DNA from: Bacteroidota bacterium
Lineage (GTDB): Bacteria > Bacteroidota > Bacteroidia > 2-12-FULL-35-15
DNA: 64,000 nt
Assembly: GCA_016707685.1 (NCBI GenBank)
Contig: JADJHE010000005.1
Location: 135,369-199,368, forward strand
Direction of reading: 5' to 3'
The notes beneath the pieces are model-generated. The model was not told where the DNA came from and made no database searches. It saw nothing but the letters and a program-made list of their open reading frames with translations. Both the position numbers and the translations under genes were made by a program. Shown here piece by piece: positions 46,107-55,354 of the stretch; the stretch's first letter is position 1; every line of letters starts with the position of its first letter.

Positions 46107-48478
46107 TTACGTAATATTTTACCACCTGTAATAATTGACTGTAATCTTTCTAATGTTTTGCGTTCACCACATAAACTCAAAAATGCTTCACGTTCTAAAT
46201 CCAATAAGTATTGTTCGCTTACTAATGTTGGAGCTGATAAATCGCCACCACATAAAACATACGCTAATTTCTGAGAAATTTTAACATCGTGTTCACTGAT
46301 ATAATTTCCTACTTGCATTGAATTAGCACCTAAATACGCTAAGCCTAAGGCTTGTTTACCAAGTACACGAATATCTTTGCGAGGTGTTGGTTTTGTATAA
46401 CCAGCTTCGGCTAACTCAATACAATTTAATTTTGCTTCGGCTAATAAACGATTACGTGAAATAACTACTACATCTTTTCCTTTTCTTAAATAACCTAAGT
46501 CGAATGCTTCGTAAGCCGATGTTCCAACTTTTGCTTGACCAATCGTTAAGAAACGATCACGGAAATTATTTAATTCAATATCGCCTTCCTGTAACTCATC
46601 CGACAAACGAACAGCGAACTCTTTGGTTCCACCACCGCCTGGGATTAAACCTACTCCAAATTCTACCAATCCCATATAGGTTTCTGCATGAGCAACAACT
46701 CTATCCGAGTGCATACTCATTTCGCAAGCACCACCCAAGGCTAAATTGTGAGGAGCCACCACAACTGGTATCGAAGAATAACGAACACGCATCATGGTAT
46801 TTTGGAAAGTTTTAATCGCGAAGTTTAATTCGTCATACTCCTGCTCTACTGCCATCATGAAAATCATTCCAACATTTGCACCAGCACTAAAATTAGCTCC
46901 TTCATTTGAAATTACTAATCCTCTAAAATCTTTTTCTGCAATTTCAATTGCTTTGTTGATTCCTTCAATTACTTCTCCACCAATGGAATTCATTTTTGTA
47001 TTCCATTCTAAATTCACAATTCCATCTCCAATATCAGTAAGTGTAGCACCACTGTTTTTCCATACTGTTTTTGTTGGACGAATATTATCTAATAAAATAA
47101 AGGATTCAGTTCCAGGAATAACTTTGTATGATTTGGAAGGTATGTCATAATATTTACGGCTGCCATTTTCTACTTTATAAAAAGAGGTAGCACCACTAGC
47201 AAGCATATCATTAATCCATTGAGCAGGTTTACTACCTGCAGCTTCCATTGCTTTTACAGTTTCAGCAATTCCTAATGCATCCCAGTATTCGAACGGACCT
47301 AAATCCCAACCGAAACCAGCTTTCATTGCATCATCAATTTTGAAAAGTTCGTCTGTAATTTCAGGAATACGATTGCTCACATAAGCAAACAAACCATAGA
47401 AAGTAGCACGGTAAAATTCTCCAGCTTTATCAGTTCCGGCAGCCAATACTTTTACACGTTCGCGTAAATTGTCAATTGTTTTTGTTTTTTCTAAAGTTGC
47501 AAATTTTGCTTTTACAGACGGTTTGTATTCCAAGGTTTTTAAATCCAAGGAATGAATTTCTGATTTACCATTCGCACCTTTTACCTTTTTGAAAAACCCT
47601 TGTTCTGTTTTACTTCCCAACCATTTATTCTCAACCATTTTTGCAACATAAGCAGGAAGTTTAAAATATTCTTTTGCTTCATCGTTCGGAACACCAGCAG
47701 CTAATCCATTCGCAACATGCACCAAGGTATCTAAACCAACCACATCACAAGTACGGAAAGTAGCCGATTTTGGTCGACCTAAAACTGGTCCAGTTAATTT
47801 ATCAACTTCATCAACGGTTAATCCCATTTTTTCGACCATGTGGAATAAACTCATGATCCCAAATACACCAATACGATTCGCAATAAATGCAGGTGTATCT
47901 TTACACAATACCATTGTTTTACCTAAATACAACTCACCGTATTTCATCATAAAATCGATTACTTCCGGAGATGTTTTAGGAGTTGGAATAATTTCCAATA
48001 ATTTTAAATAACGTGGAGGATTAAAGAAATGCGTTCCACAGAAGTGTTTTTGAAAATCTTCACTACGACCTTCATTCATTAAATGAATAGGAATACCAGA
48101 AGTATTAGAAGAAATCAATGTTCCTGGCTTACGATATTTTTCAACATTTTCGAATACTTGTTTTTTGATATCCAAACGCTCAATGACTACTTCAATGATC
48201 CAATCACAAGTAGCAATGTCTTTCATGTTATCATCAAAATTCCCAGTAACAATTCGTTTCGCAAATGTTTTGCGATAGATTGGAGAAGGATTTGATTTTA
48301 AGGCAAATGCCAAAGCATCATCGACAATTTTATTGCGTGATTTTTTATCTGCTCCAGCATCTTTAGGAACAATGTCGAGTAATATTACTTCAACACCAAT
48401 GTTTGCAAAATGGCAGGCAATGCGACTCCCCATTACGCCCGAACCTAAAATTGCAACTTTTTTTATGCTTCTATTCAT
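46103..48478 (-). CDS. fadB: 3-hydroxyacyl-CoA dehydrogenase / enoyl-CoA hydratase
   Basis: 791 residues, intact. The N-terminal dehydrogenase has GSGVMGSRIACHFANIG (NAD Rossmann), SNTSGIPIHLM and FCGTHFFNPPRYLKLLEII; the C-terminal hydratase has ISNEGANFSAGANVGM and LGGACEMSMHSDRVVAHAE with LIPGGGGTKE. The dehydrogenase-first order is the FadN type, not that of E. coli FadB. It catalyses the middle two steps of beta-oxidation. First enzyme gene after the MarR regulator, with five bases between. Confidence 0.92.
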   Translation of the reverse strand: MNRSIKKVAILGSGVMGSRIACHFANIGVEVILLDIVPKDAGADKKSRNKIVDDALAFALKSNPSPIYRKTFAKRIVTGNFDDNMKDIATCDWIIEVVIERLDIKKQVFENVEKYRKPGTLISSNTSGIPIHLMNEGRSEDFQKHFCGTHFFNPPRYLKLLEIIPTPKTSPEVIDFMMKYGELYLGKTMVLCKDTPAFIANRIGVFGIMSLFHMVEKMGLTVDEVDKLTGPVLGRPKSATFRTCDVVGLDTLVHVANGLAAGVPNDEAKEYFKLPAYVAKMVENKWLGSKTEQGFFKKVKGANGKSEIHSLDLKTLEYKPSVKAKFATLEKTKTIDNLRERVKVLAAGTDKAGEFYRATFYGLFAYVSNRIPEITDELFKIDDAMKAGFGWDLGPFEYWDALGIAETVKAMEAAGSKPAQWINDMLASGATSFYKVENGSRKYYDIPSKSYKVIPGTESFILLDNIRPTKTVWKNSGATLTDIGDGIVNLEWNTKMNSIGGEVIEGINKAIEIAEKDFRGLVISNEGANFSAGANVGMIFMMAVEQEYDELNFAIKTFQNTMMRVRYSSIPVVVAPHNLALGGACEMSMHSDRVVAHAETYMGLVEFGVGLIPGGGGTKEFAVRLSDELQEGDIELNNFRDRFLTIGQAKVGTSAYEAFDLGYLRKGKDVVVISRNRLLAEAKLNCIELAEAGYTKPTPRKDIRVLGKQALGLAYLGANSMQVGNYISEHDVKISQKLAYVLCGGDLSAPTLVSEQYLLDLEREAFLSLCGERKTLERLQSIITGGKILRN

Positions 48479-48483
48479 AGTTA

Positions 48484-48933
48484 CTATTGTTTAATCAGTT
48501 TATTACGTTCTTCTGCTAATTGTATAATTTCATTGATCGTTTTTAAGAAATCATCAATTTTGGTTTTACCCAATTTTGTTTCAATTTCTGTATTAAAATT
48601 ACGAACGATATTTTTTGCAAGTTCTTTATTTTCTTTCCCTTTTTGCGTTAAGAGAATCTTAACTTTTCGTTTATCAGCCTTATCCGCTTTTCGAACAATT
48701 TGTTTGTCGTCCTCCAAGGTTTTAATAATGCGCGATAAGGAAGTGCTTTCCATTCCTAATTTAGGAGCAATGTCGGAAGCGTATGATCCTTCATGACTAT
48801 CGATGTTCAATAAAAAATGTCCAATAGCAATGCTACCACCATACTGTGCAGCTTCTGCATTGTACATGCGGCTAATAATTTGCCAAGCTGACTTTAATTT
48901 TGAATCAATTGTTTCGGTATGCTGTTTTGCCAT
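48484..48933 (-). CDS. MarR family transcriptional regulator of the fad operon
   Basis: 149 residues from the ATG at 48933 (MAKQHTETIDSKLK); an upstream in-frame start at 48960 lies inside the promoter and is rejected. Winged-helix motifs: YASDIAPKLGMESTSLSRIIKTLEDDKQIVRKADKADKRK. It shares the transcript with fadB, the four-helix-bundle gene, fadA and fadE and sits behind a palindrome, so self-regulation and control of beta-oxidation, with an acyl-CoA as inducer, is the natural guess. Ligand is inference. Confidence 0.85.
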   Translation of the reverse strand: MAKQHTETIDSKLKSAWQIISRMYNAEAAQYGGSIAIGHFLLNIDSHEGSYASDIAPKLGMESTSLSRIIKTLEDDKQIVRKADKADKRKVKILLTQKGKENKELAKNIVRNFNTEIETKLGKTKIDDFLKTINEIIQLAEERNKLIKQ

Positions 48934-48940
48934 AACTACA

Positions 48941-48990
48941 CAAACATATAAAAAAAACATTTATTATGCAAGCATAATAAATGTTTTTTT
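48941..48990 (-). promoter_or_regulatory. fad operon promoter overlapping a 19-base perfect palindrome
   Basis: On the minus strand TTG (48969-48971), 20 bases, then TATGTTTG (48941-48948) is a full Bacteroidota promoter, with its -7 box seven bases before the MarR ATG. The TTG lies at the centre of a perfect palindrome: 19-base arms at 48951-48969 and 48972-48990 around two bases, core TTATTATGC-AA-GCATAATAA. It fits an operator for the MarR protein, whose sites are typically AT-rich palindromes. With flanking A/T tracts it could also end the upstream transcript. Confidence 0.7.
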
Positions 48991-49019
48991 ATGATTTTTA
49001 TCAGGAAATTAAAAAAAAT

Positions 49020-50966
49020 CTACTTTTTGATGGATGCAGCCTTATTTAGGAAAATCTGAGCATTGGCTTCATCCCCAAGGTTACGGTATGTTAAACCAAT
49101 GAATTGGTAGGCCGACTTGTAGTTTTTGTCCACCTCAGTTGCAGCTTTAAAGCTTTCAATGGCTTTCACAAACATTTTATTGGCATTCTCCATGTCTTTT
49201 TGGGCTTTATAAGATTCACCCATGGCTCCATAAGCACTTCCTAAATTGCATCGAGCTTCTGCATCGTACTTATTAATTTCTATTGCTTTCTGAAATGCTT
49301 TTGCTGCTTCTGGGAAATTTCCAATCGAAAACAAACATGTTCCCACATTGTTATGATACATTCCTTTATCGGGATTCATTTCCATTGCTCGACTATAACT
49401 CTTGAATGCGGCTTCGTAATTTTTTTGCTCATAATAGATCTTACCAGCTACATTATGTCCATCTGGAAATAATTCATACAACTTCAAGGCTTTTTCAATG
49501 TTCTTTTGAGCAGTCATTAAACGGTATTCGCGCTCTTGCGGACTAGCTACTGCAAGTGTATCTTTATTCACCATGTGGTTGGCATGGTAAAACAACATGT
49601 GCGCACTATTGGGTACTGTTTGGATGTCTTTTCCAAACAAAGTGGTATCCGACTTCCAATCTTTATTTCTAGCGTATGATTTAACACTGTACACCACAAT
49701 TAGTAAAAGACAAACAGCCATTACATTTTTAGTACCTGTAAAGGATAAAAATGACTTTGCGGATGCATTCAACCAATCGCTTTTAAACAATTTGCTTAAT
49801 AGATAAACCAAAGCAATGCAAAAGGCAATGGAAGGGAAAAACAACAAACGTTCCGCCAAATGGGTACCTATTAACATAAAAATATTCGATGCCAAAGCCA
49901 TGCTTATTAAATAGAAAAATATGCAAAATGATAAAATGTGTTTTTGTTTTAGTTTTTTGATTGCATAAATCAAAATGAAAACATGAAATGCCAATACCAG
50001 CAATAATCCTATATTTCCCAATGAAGTAACAACTGGAATGGTATCAAACGAATAATCGCAGGATAAAGGATGTGGGAAAATCAAGAGCAAAAAGTAAATC
50101 CCCATAATGTAAATTGCCGTAAGCTTTTGGTGCGCCACATTACTTGTATACAATATTGAGTTATCAATCACTGGAATATTTTTAATTCCCAGACTACCAA
50201 TGATGCTAATGTGCATTACAATGTATACTAAAGCAACGCCAGCTATTGCAGCTGAAATTTTAAAAAGCTGCTTTGAAGCATTCTCCTTGAAAAAATAAAT
50301 AAACAATGGAACCAATGCAACGTACACAATTGCAGATGCTTTAGAAGTAAACCAAAAAAAGGCGACTAATGCTAAAACGAAATGTAGTGTTTTCGAACTT
50401 TTCAAATACGATGAAATTGCTAATAAAGAAAGTAACAAAAAAATCATGCTTAGAATTTCATCTCTACTTTTAATATTTGCTACTACCTCGGTATGGATTG
50501 GATGTGCAGCAAAAAGCATCACTACTAAAAATAAAAAATAGACATTTATTTTTGTGTACCGAATCAATACAAAAAACAACAAAACACATCCAAGTGCATA
50601 CAACAAAACATTAACAAAATGATGAAAGTGTGGATTGTCGGGCGACAATTGCCATTCAATCGCAAACATGGCTTTACTTAACGGACGATACAAATTGCTC
50701 TCATTGTTTGCATACCCTTCGCGATAACTGGATGAAAAAATTTCCTTTAAGGCTTTTGTTCCTTGTTGTGTTAATTGATTTTCTTTGATAATAGAGTAAT
50801 CATCCAATACAAAGCCATGATTTAATGTATTTGCATACAATACAAATGCAAAGAGTGCAATTACAAAAGATAATCGGTAAAGCAATTTTTTATCCAACTC
50901 AACAGCTACCGAACTGCCTGTGAGTTTTGCTTTTTTAGGTGGATTGCTCGTTTTTTTGGATGACAT
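49020..50966 (-). CDS. TMTC-like GT-C glycosyltransferase with C-terminal TPR repeats
   Basis: 648 residues. About eleven membrane spans (residues 30-450) are followed by about five tetratricopeptide repeats (480-640, such as KNYEAAFKSYSRAMEMNPDKG and NFPEAAKAFQKAIEINKYDAEARCNLG). In the first loop GFVLDDYSII holds the acidic pair (Asp55-Asp56) of GT-C enzymes, and AAHPIHTEVVANIKSRDEIL (155-174) matches the HPIHTE block of the TMTC family, the animal O-mannosyltransferases. The arrangement of GT-C then TPRs is theirs too. A lipid-linked sugar donor and protein acceptor are likely; the sugar is unknown. It follows the methyltransferase gene by 13 bases. Confidence 0.8.
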   Translation of the reverse strand: MSSKKTSNPPKKAKLTGSSVAVELDKKLLYRLSFVIALFAFVLYANTLNHGFVLDDYSIIKENQLTQQGTKALKEIFSSSYREGYANNESNLYRPLSKAMFAIEWQLSPDNPHFHHFVNVLLYALGCVLLFFVLIRYTKINVYFLFLVVMLFAAHPIHTEVVANIKSRDEILSMIFLLLSLLAISSYLKSSKTLHFVLALVAFFWFTSKASAIVYVALVPLFIYFFKENASKQLFKISAAIAGVALVYIVMHISIIGSLGIKNIPVIDNSILYTSNVAHQKLTAIYIMGIYFLLLIFPHPLSCDYSFDTIPVVTSLGNIGLLLVLAFHVFILIYAIKKLKQKHILSFCIFFYLISMALASNIFMLIGTHLAERLLFFPSIAFCIALVYLLSKLFKSDWLNASAKSFLSFTGTKNVMAVCLLLIVVYSVKSYARNKDWKSDTTLFGKDIQTVPNSAHMLFYHANHMVNKDTLAVASPQEREYRLMTAQKNIEKALKLYELFPDGHNVAGKIYYEQKNYEAAFKSYSRAMEMNPDKGMYHNNVGTCLFSIGNFPEAAKAFQKAIEINKYDAEARCNLGSAYGAMGESYKAQKDMENANKMFVKAIESFKAATEVDKNYKSAYQFIGLTYRNLGDEANAQIFLNKAASIKK

Positions 50967-50979
50967 CGTATTTAAAAGA

Positions 50980-51768
50980 TTATTTACTTTCTATTAAATA
51001 ATACACACAAGTGGTTACATAATTTCTGAAATAAGGAATATTTCTGACAATGAAATTTTGCTTCAGCGGACGCAAATTAAATTTGAATGTATAGATAGGA
51101 TTCAATAAATAATGAATCTTATGAATGGTATTATAACCTGCCGACTCAACAATACGTTCAAAACGTTCAATTGAAATGCCCGTTTCTTTTATTTCAATAA
51201 AATCTTCCGATTTTTCATTAAATGCACGCAACAAAAATTCATAAATTCCAAATGGCAATAAGTGCACATATGGGAAACGAGAAAGGAATTTACTTTTACA
51301 AACTTGCTGATGTCCTCCAAATGGCATTTGCCAAGGTGGAAATCCAAAAAAGATAACTCCCTTCGGTTTTAAAAAAAAAAGTTGCAATTCTTTTAATAGT
51401 TTTTCTTGGTTGTGAATATGCTCAATCACATCTTTTAAGATAATGATATCGACTTTACCGCCCAAATCATTTTCAACATCTATTTTATAGATATCCCGAT
51501 TGATTACTAAGGCCTTTTTATCCTGAATCTCTTGTTCATAAAAGTGCTTAAAATATTCGTACTTCGACTCATTTAATTCAACGCCTATAACATTACAACC
51601 TTTGTTCAAAAAGGGTTTTAAAACACCACCTTCGCCACAGCCAATTTCCAGAACACGCATTCCTGCATCAACTTTTCTTTTTGCCTCTATGAACGGTAAA
51701 ATATAGCGTTCCGAGTTAATTGCTTGGTGATTAAAATAAACTTCTTTGTTTTTATGAAATTCGAACAT
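50980..51768 (-). CDS. Class I SAM-dependent methyltransferase
   Basis: 262 residues. RVLEIGCGEGGVLKPFL is motif I, NVIGVELNES motif II and IIILKDVIEHIHNQEKLL motif IV of a UbiG/Methyltransf_11-like Rossmann enzyme; PKGVIFFGFPPWQMPFGGHQ is the substrate-side loop. The substrate cannot be told from sequence. A full promoter lies upstream and the TMTC-like gene follows, so both may modify the same glycan or lipid. Intact. Confidence 0.85.
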   Translation of the reverse strand: MFEFHKNKEVYFNHQAINSERYILPFIEAKRKVDAGMRVLEIGCGEGGVLKPFLNKGCNVIGVELNESKYEYFKHFYEQEIQDKKALVINRDIYKIDVENDLGGKVDIIILKDVIEHIHNQEKLLKELQLFFLKPKGVIFFGFPPWQMPFGGHQQVCKSKFLSRFPYVHLLPFGIYEFLLRAFNEKSEDFIEIKETGISIERFERIVESAGYNTIHKIHYLLNPIYTFKFNLRPLKQNFIVRNIPYFRNYVTTCVYYLIESK

Positions 51769-51792
51769 GTTCTCTCAATTCTGGTATTTAGA

Positions 51793-51821
51793 CAAATATA
51801 ACAATTTCCGCATGTATTCAA
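51793..51821 (-). promoter_or_regulatory. Consensus Bacteroidota promoter (TTG-N18-TATATTTG)
   Basis: On the minus strand TTG (51819-51821), 18 bases, TATATTTG (51793-51800): an exact fit, 24 bases before the methyltransferase ATG. Confidence 0.6.
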
Positions 51822-51831
51822 ATACTCCCAA

Positions 51832-52047
51832 CTAAGCAATAATCTCTTGCACTCGACCAATCTGGTAGGAATCCAATTGTACTTTAATTCCTCTTGAATG
51901 AAAAGCACTGCTGGTAAGTATTGCATGCACTTTCCCTCTTGTTCGTTTTCCCGTTCGTTGATCTTTTTTTAAGACGATATCAACCTCTAGCCCAAGTTTA
52001 ATGTTGACTCTAAACATATTGGGCGTTTTTTCTACTTGTAAATTCAT
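51832..52047 (-). CDS. ywbE: YwbE family protein
   Basis: 71 residues from the ATG at 52047 (MNLQVEKTPN). The core IKLGLEVDIVLKKDQRTGKRTRGKVHAILTSSAFHSRGIKVQLD is the full-length YwbE (DUF2196) domain, a small beta-barrel of unknown function found from Bacillus to Bacteroidota. Longer in-frame starts at 52056 and 52086 fall on or before the -7 box (52061-52068), so the later ATG is preferred. It is divergent from the PD40-SPOR gene, with interleaved promoters. Confidence 0.85.
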   Translation of the reverse strand: MNLQVEKTPNMFRVNIKLGLEVDIVLKKDQRTGKRTRGKVHAILTSSAFHSRGIKVQLDSYQIGRVQEIIA

Positions 52048-52078
52048 TGATGGCATATCACAAAAATACTTAAATTTG
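52047..52078. promoter_or_regulatory. Overlapping divergent promoters of ywbE and the PD40-SPOR gene
   Basis: Plus strand: TTG (52047-52049), 21 bases, TAAATTTG (52071-52078), 29 bases before the ATG at 52107. Minus strand: TATTTTTG at 52061-52068, inside the plus-strand spacer, 13 bases before the ywbE ATG. The two cannot be bound at once, so the genes may be alternately transcribed. Confidence 0.5.
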
Positions 52079-52106
52079 AATACCACATCCTAAAACTACT
52101 GGAAGT

Positions 52107-54107
52107 ATGAAAAAAATACTGTTCTCTTTGATTTTATGTTTCTTTTTCATCAATTCATTTGCCCAAGGCAATATGAAAACCCGAAAATGGAGAAGTACGG
52201 AATTAGATTCACTTACAAAAGCACAAGGTTTATTTGAAGAAGAAAATTTTGTAATGGCACTTCCTATCTTTGAAGCTCTACATAACAGCCATCCAAAAGA
52301 ACTTTACCTTGGTTATGTTTTTGGTATTTGTGGCTTGTATAGAAGCGACATGCACGAAAAGTCGATGGAACTATTGAGTGATGTATATGAAAAAAACAAA
52401 AAAGCTGCTGACATCGAGTATGATTTGTCACGCGCATATCACTATAACTATAAATTTGATGAAGCCATTTTACTTCTTGAAAAATATTTAAAAAATAAAA
52501 AGCTAACAGAATTACAACGTAAAAATGGAGAACAACTAATTAACTATTGTAACAATGCAAAATTATTAGTTGCAGCACCCGTTGATGCTAAGATTGAAAA
52601 CATTGGAGATGTTGTAAATACAGTTGCATCTGAATATGTTCCAGTTATCTCTTCCGATGAAAACATTATGATTTTTACATACAGAGGAGATCAAAGCAAA
52701 GGGGGATTACAAAATGGATTAAACCAACCCGATCCTATGGGGATTTATTATGAAGATGTTTTTATTACACACAAAGAAAATGGAACATGGGTAGCACCTT
52801 CATCCATTGGTGAAAACATTAATACCAATGAACACGATGCTGCCATCGCCTTATCGAATGATGGACAAAAACTATTTGTATTCAATGATAATGGATCCAA
52901 TGGTGGCGATATCTACATTAGTAAATTAGATGGTTCAAATTGGTCAGATGTTGTTCGTTTAGAAGGTGATATCAATACCATTGCATGGGAAGGTAGTTGT
53001 GCATTATCGGCAGATGAAAAAACACTTTACTTTTCGAGTGAGCGTATTGGCGGATTGGGTGGAAAAGATATTTATGCATCTCAAAAAAATGCTGATGGAA
53101 CTTGGGGGATGGCAAAAAATTTAGGCGATAAAATAAACACATCCTTAGATGATGATGCTCCTTTTATTCATCCTGATGGCAAAACATTAATCTATAGTTC
53201 GAAAGGACTAAACAGTATGGGTGGATATGACATATTTACAACCGAATACAATCCAAGTGATTCATCGTGGACTACTCCCAAAAACATTGGCTATCCAATC
53301 AACACACCTGACGATGATATTTATTTTGTTTTATCTGCTGATGGCAAAAGAGGTTATTATGCATCTGGTAAAAAAGGTGGATATGGACTACATGACATCT
53401 ATTTGGTAGACATGCCAGATAATTTTGCAACTCCTATTTTAGCTATGGTGAAAGGGGTTATCACTTCCGATAAAAAAGCAGTAAAATCAGAAATACTGAT
53501 TGAAATGACAGATCTGAATCAACCATTTAATGTTATTCAGTCGAATGAAAAAGAAGGAAATTATTTGGTGAATTTACCAATTGGCCATACTTATAAATTG
53601 ACGTATAAATATGAAACGTTTCCAAACCAAGTAAAAGAAATTGACACACGAAATCTAACTACTTATTTAGAGAAAACGATTGATATCAATTTTGAAATTG
53701 TAAATGACAGCATCCTAAAAGCAGATTCATTACTTGCGTATAAAAAAACAATCGATTCAACAAACACAACAACAACAGTTGTAGTAGATACCAAAATCGA
53801 TATTGGCAATTCTTCTAAAGTAGGCTTAGAATTTAAAGTTCAAATTGCAGCTTACAATTTGCCTAAAAACTACAACTATAATCATTTAAAGGGATTAGGA
53901 ACAATTGAAAAACTTTTATTAGATGATGGCATCACTCGCTTTACAATTGGAGGAGCATTTAACACCTTGAATGAAGCCAATGCTCATAAGGATAAAGTAA
54001 GAGCTGCGGGACAAACGGATGCTTTTGTTACAGCTATTTACAAAGGGAAAAGAGTTTATTTAGAGGACTTAGAAAAACTAGGATTAATTCCGCCTCAACC
54101 AAAATAA
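52107..54107 (+). CDS. Envelope protein with TPRs, PD40 propeller and C-terminal SPOR-like domain
   Basis: 666 residues. A signal peptide (ending NSFAQ) is followed by a TPR-like helical region (about 35-155), a PD40/WD40-like beta-propeller (about 165-450) with repeated blades (ALSNDGQKLFVFNDNGSNGG, LSADEKTLYFSSERIGGLGGKDIY, HPDGKTLIYSSKGLNSMGGYDIF) and, after a Thr-rich linker (NTTTTVVV), a SPOR-like end (EFKVQIAAYNLPKN, RFTIGGAFNTLNEANAHKDKVRAAGQTDAFV). In related Bacteroidota proteins the end is an OmpA peptidoglycan-binding domain; here a SPOR-type one, which binds septal or denuded glycan, replaces it. It may tether the envelope. A Crp/Fnr gene follows seven bases later. Confidence 0.8.
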   Translation: MKKILFSLILCFFFINSFAQGNMKTRKWRSTELDSLTKAQGLFEEENFVMALPIFEALHNSHPKELYLGYVFGICGLYRSDMHEKSMELLSDVYEKNKKAADIEYDLSRAYHYNYKFDEAILLLEKYLKNKKLTELQRKNGEQLINYCNNAKLLVAAPVDAKIENIGDVVNTVASEYVPVISSDENIMIFTYRGDQSKGGLQNGLNQPDPMGIYYEDVFITHKENGTWVAPSSIGENINTNEHDAAIALSNDGQKLFVFNDNGSNGGDIYISKLDGSNWSDVVRLEGDINTIAWEGSCALSADEKTLYFSSERIGGLGGKDIYASQKNADGTWGMAKNLGDKINTSLDDDAPFIHPDGKTLIYSSKGLNSMGGYDIFTTEYNPSDSSWTTPKNIGYPINTPDDDIYFVLSADGKRGYYASGKKGGYGLHDIYLVDMPDNFATPILAMVKGVITSDKKAVKSEILIEMTDLNQPFNVIQSNEKEGNYLVNLPIGHTYKLTYKYETFPNQVKEIDTRNLTTYLEKTIDINFEIVNDSILKADSLLAYKKTIDSTNTTTTVVVDTKIDIGNSSKVGLEFKVQIAAYNLPKNYNYNHLKGLGTIEKLLLDDGITRFTIGGAFNTLNEANAHKDKVRAAGQTDAFVTAIYKGKRVYLEDLEKLGLIPPQPK

Positions 54108-54114
54108 GCAAACG

Positions 54115-54702
54115 ATGCCTTCTACTTTAAGAGCAAATATTGAAAAAACAATTCAGCAAGCAATTTCTGATAAAGAGTACGATGCATTTAGAAATTTTAT
54201 GTTTGAAAAAACATACGATAAAAAAATTCATTTGCTTGAAGAGGGAGATAAATGCAATTATATTTATTTTATTCAGGAAGGAGCTTGTTACTCCTACATC
54301 TCCGATTTAAAGGGCGACAAACATGCTATTCAATTTTCATTGGAAGGCTACTGGATTTCTGACCTGTATAGCTTTTATTCGGGAAACAATGCTATTTATA
54401 GTATTGAAACATTAGAACCTCTGAGTGTATTGATGCTGAATAAAGAGAATTTCGAAAAAGCATGTTGCTCCTGCCCCATGATTGACCGCTTTTTTAGAAT
54501 CTTAATTCAAAACGCATACGTTGCACTGCAATACCGATTAGCCAAAACGAATAGTGAAGATGCAGAACATCGTTATCAAGAGTTTGCTCAAAAGTATCCT
54601 GCATTCGTTCAGCGCATCCCACAATATTTAATTGCTTCTTACCTGGGTATCAAGCCGCAATCACTTAGTCGCATTCGTAAAGAAAGCACTAGTAAAAAAT
54701 AA
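54115..54702 (+). CDS. Crp/Fnr family transcriptional regulator
   Basis: 195 residues: a cyclic-nucleotide-binding-like barrel (residues about 25-120, EGDKCNYIYFIQEGACYSYI) and a short C-terminal helix-turn-helix (RIPQYLIASYLGIKPQSLSRIRKE). There are no clustered cysteines, so an Fnr-type iron-sulphur sensor is unlikely. The signal is unknown. It is seven bases behind the PD40-SPOR gene and ahead of YceI, both possible targets or partners. Confidence 0.88.
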   Translation: MPSTLRANIEKTIQQAISDKEYDAFRNFMFEKTYDKKIHLLEEGDKCNYIYFIQEGACYSYISDLKGDKHAIQFSLEGYWISDLYSFYSGNNAIYSIETLEPLSVLMLNKENFEKACCSCPMIDRFFRILIQNAYVALQYRLAKTNSEDAEHRYQEFAQKYPAFVQRIPQYLIASYLGIKPQSLSRIRKESTSKK

Positions 54703-54737
54703 TTCCTTCCATTTTTCATTTATTAACCTATGTTAAG

Positions 54738-54766
54738 TTGATTCGATATTTTTCGTTGGACCTTTG
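54738..54766 (+). promoter_or_regulatory. Near-consensus Bacteroidota promoter of yceI
   Basis: TTG (54738-54740), 18 bases, GACCTTTG (54759-54766, first base differs from TAnnTTTG), 42 bases before the ATG. Confidence 0.45.
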
Positions 54767-54808
54767 TATTGTTAAAACAGTAAACAACTACAAAAAACAA
54801 ATAAAATC

Positions 54809-55348
54809 ATGGAAAATTCAACAACATGGGTATTGGACCCAACCCACAGTGAAATTACATTTAAAGTAAAACATTTGATGATTTCAAGTGTAAAAGGCGA
54901 ATTCCGAAATTTTAATGCAACAATTACTGCAGCAGGATCGGATTTCAGTAAAGCAACGGTTAGTGCAACCATTCAAGCTGCATCTGTTTTTACCAACAAC
55001 GATGATCGTGATGGACATTTAAAAGGAGCAGATTTTTTTGATGCAGAAAACCACAAAGAAATTAATTTCACAGGAACATCATTTACAAAATTAGATGATG
55101 AGAACTATCAACTAAAGGGAACACTTACTATAAAAGGTGTTAGCAAAGAAGTAAGCTTGGATGTAGAATTTGGTGGTGTTAACAAAGATCCTTGGGGGAA
55201 CGAAAAAGCAGGTTTCTCTTTAAGTGGAAAAATCAATCGTAAAGATTGGGGATTGAATTGGAATGCAGCTTTAGAAACTGGTGGTGTATTGGTGAGTGAT
55301 GAAGTAAAAATAAATGGAGAGATTCAATTTGCTAAAAAGCATAATTAA
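54809..55348 (+). CDS. YceI family lipid-binding protein
   Basis: 179 residues. WVLDPTHSEITFKVKHLMIS at the N-terminus, GHLKGADFFDAENHKEINF, LKGTLTIKGVSKEVSLDVEFGG and AGFSLSGKINRKDWGLNWN are diagnostic of YceI, a lipocalin-like barrel that binds isoprenoids. There is no signal peptide, so it is probably cytosolic, as for many flavobacterial copies. Ligand unknown. Upstream promoter, downstream inverted repeat; single gene. Confidence 0.92.
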   Translation: MENSTTWVLDPTHSEITFKVKHLMISSVKGEFRNFNATITAAGSDFSKATVSATIQAASVFTNNDDRDGHLKGADFFDAENHKEINFTGTSFTKLDDENYQLKGTLTIKGVSKEVSLDVEFGGVNKDPWGNEKAGFSLSGKINRKDWGLNWNAALETGGVLVSDEVKINGEIQFAKKHN

Positions 55349-55354
55349 AATTGT

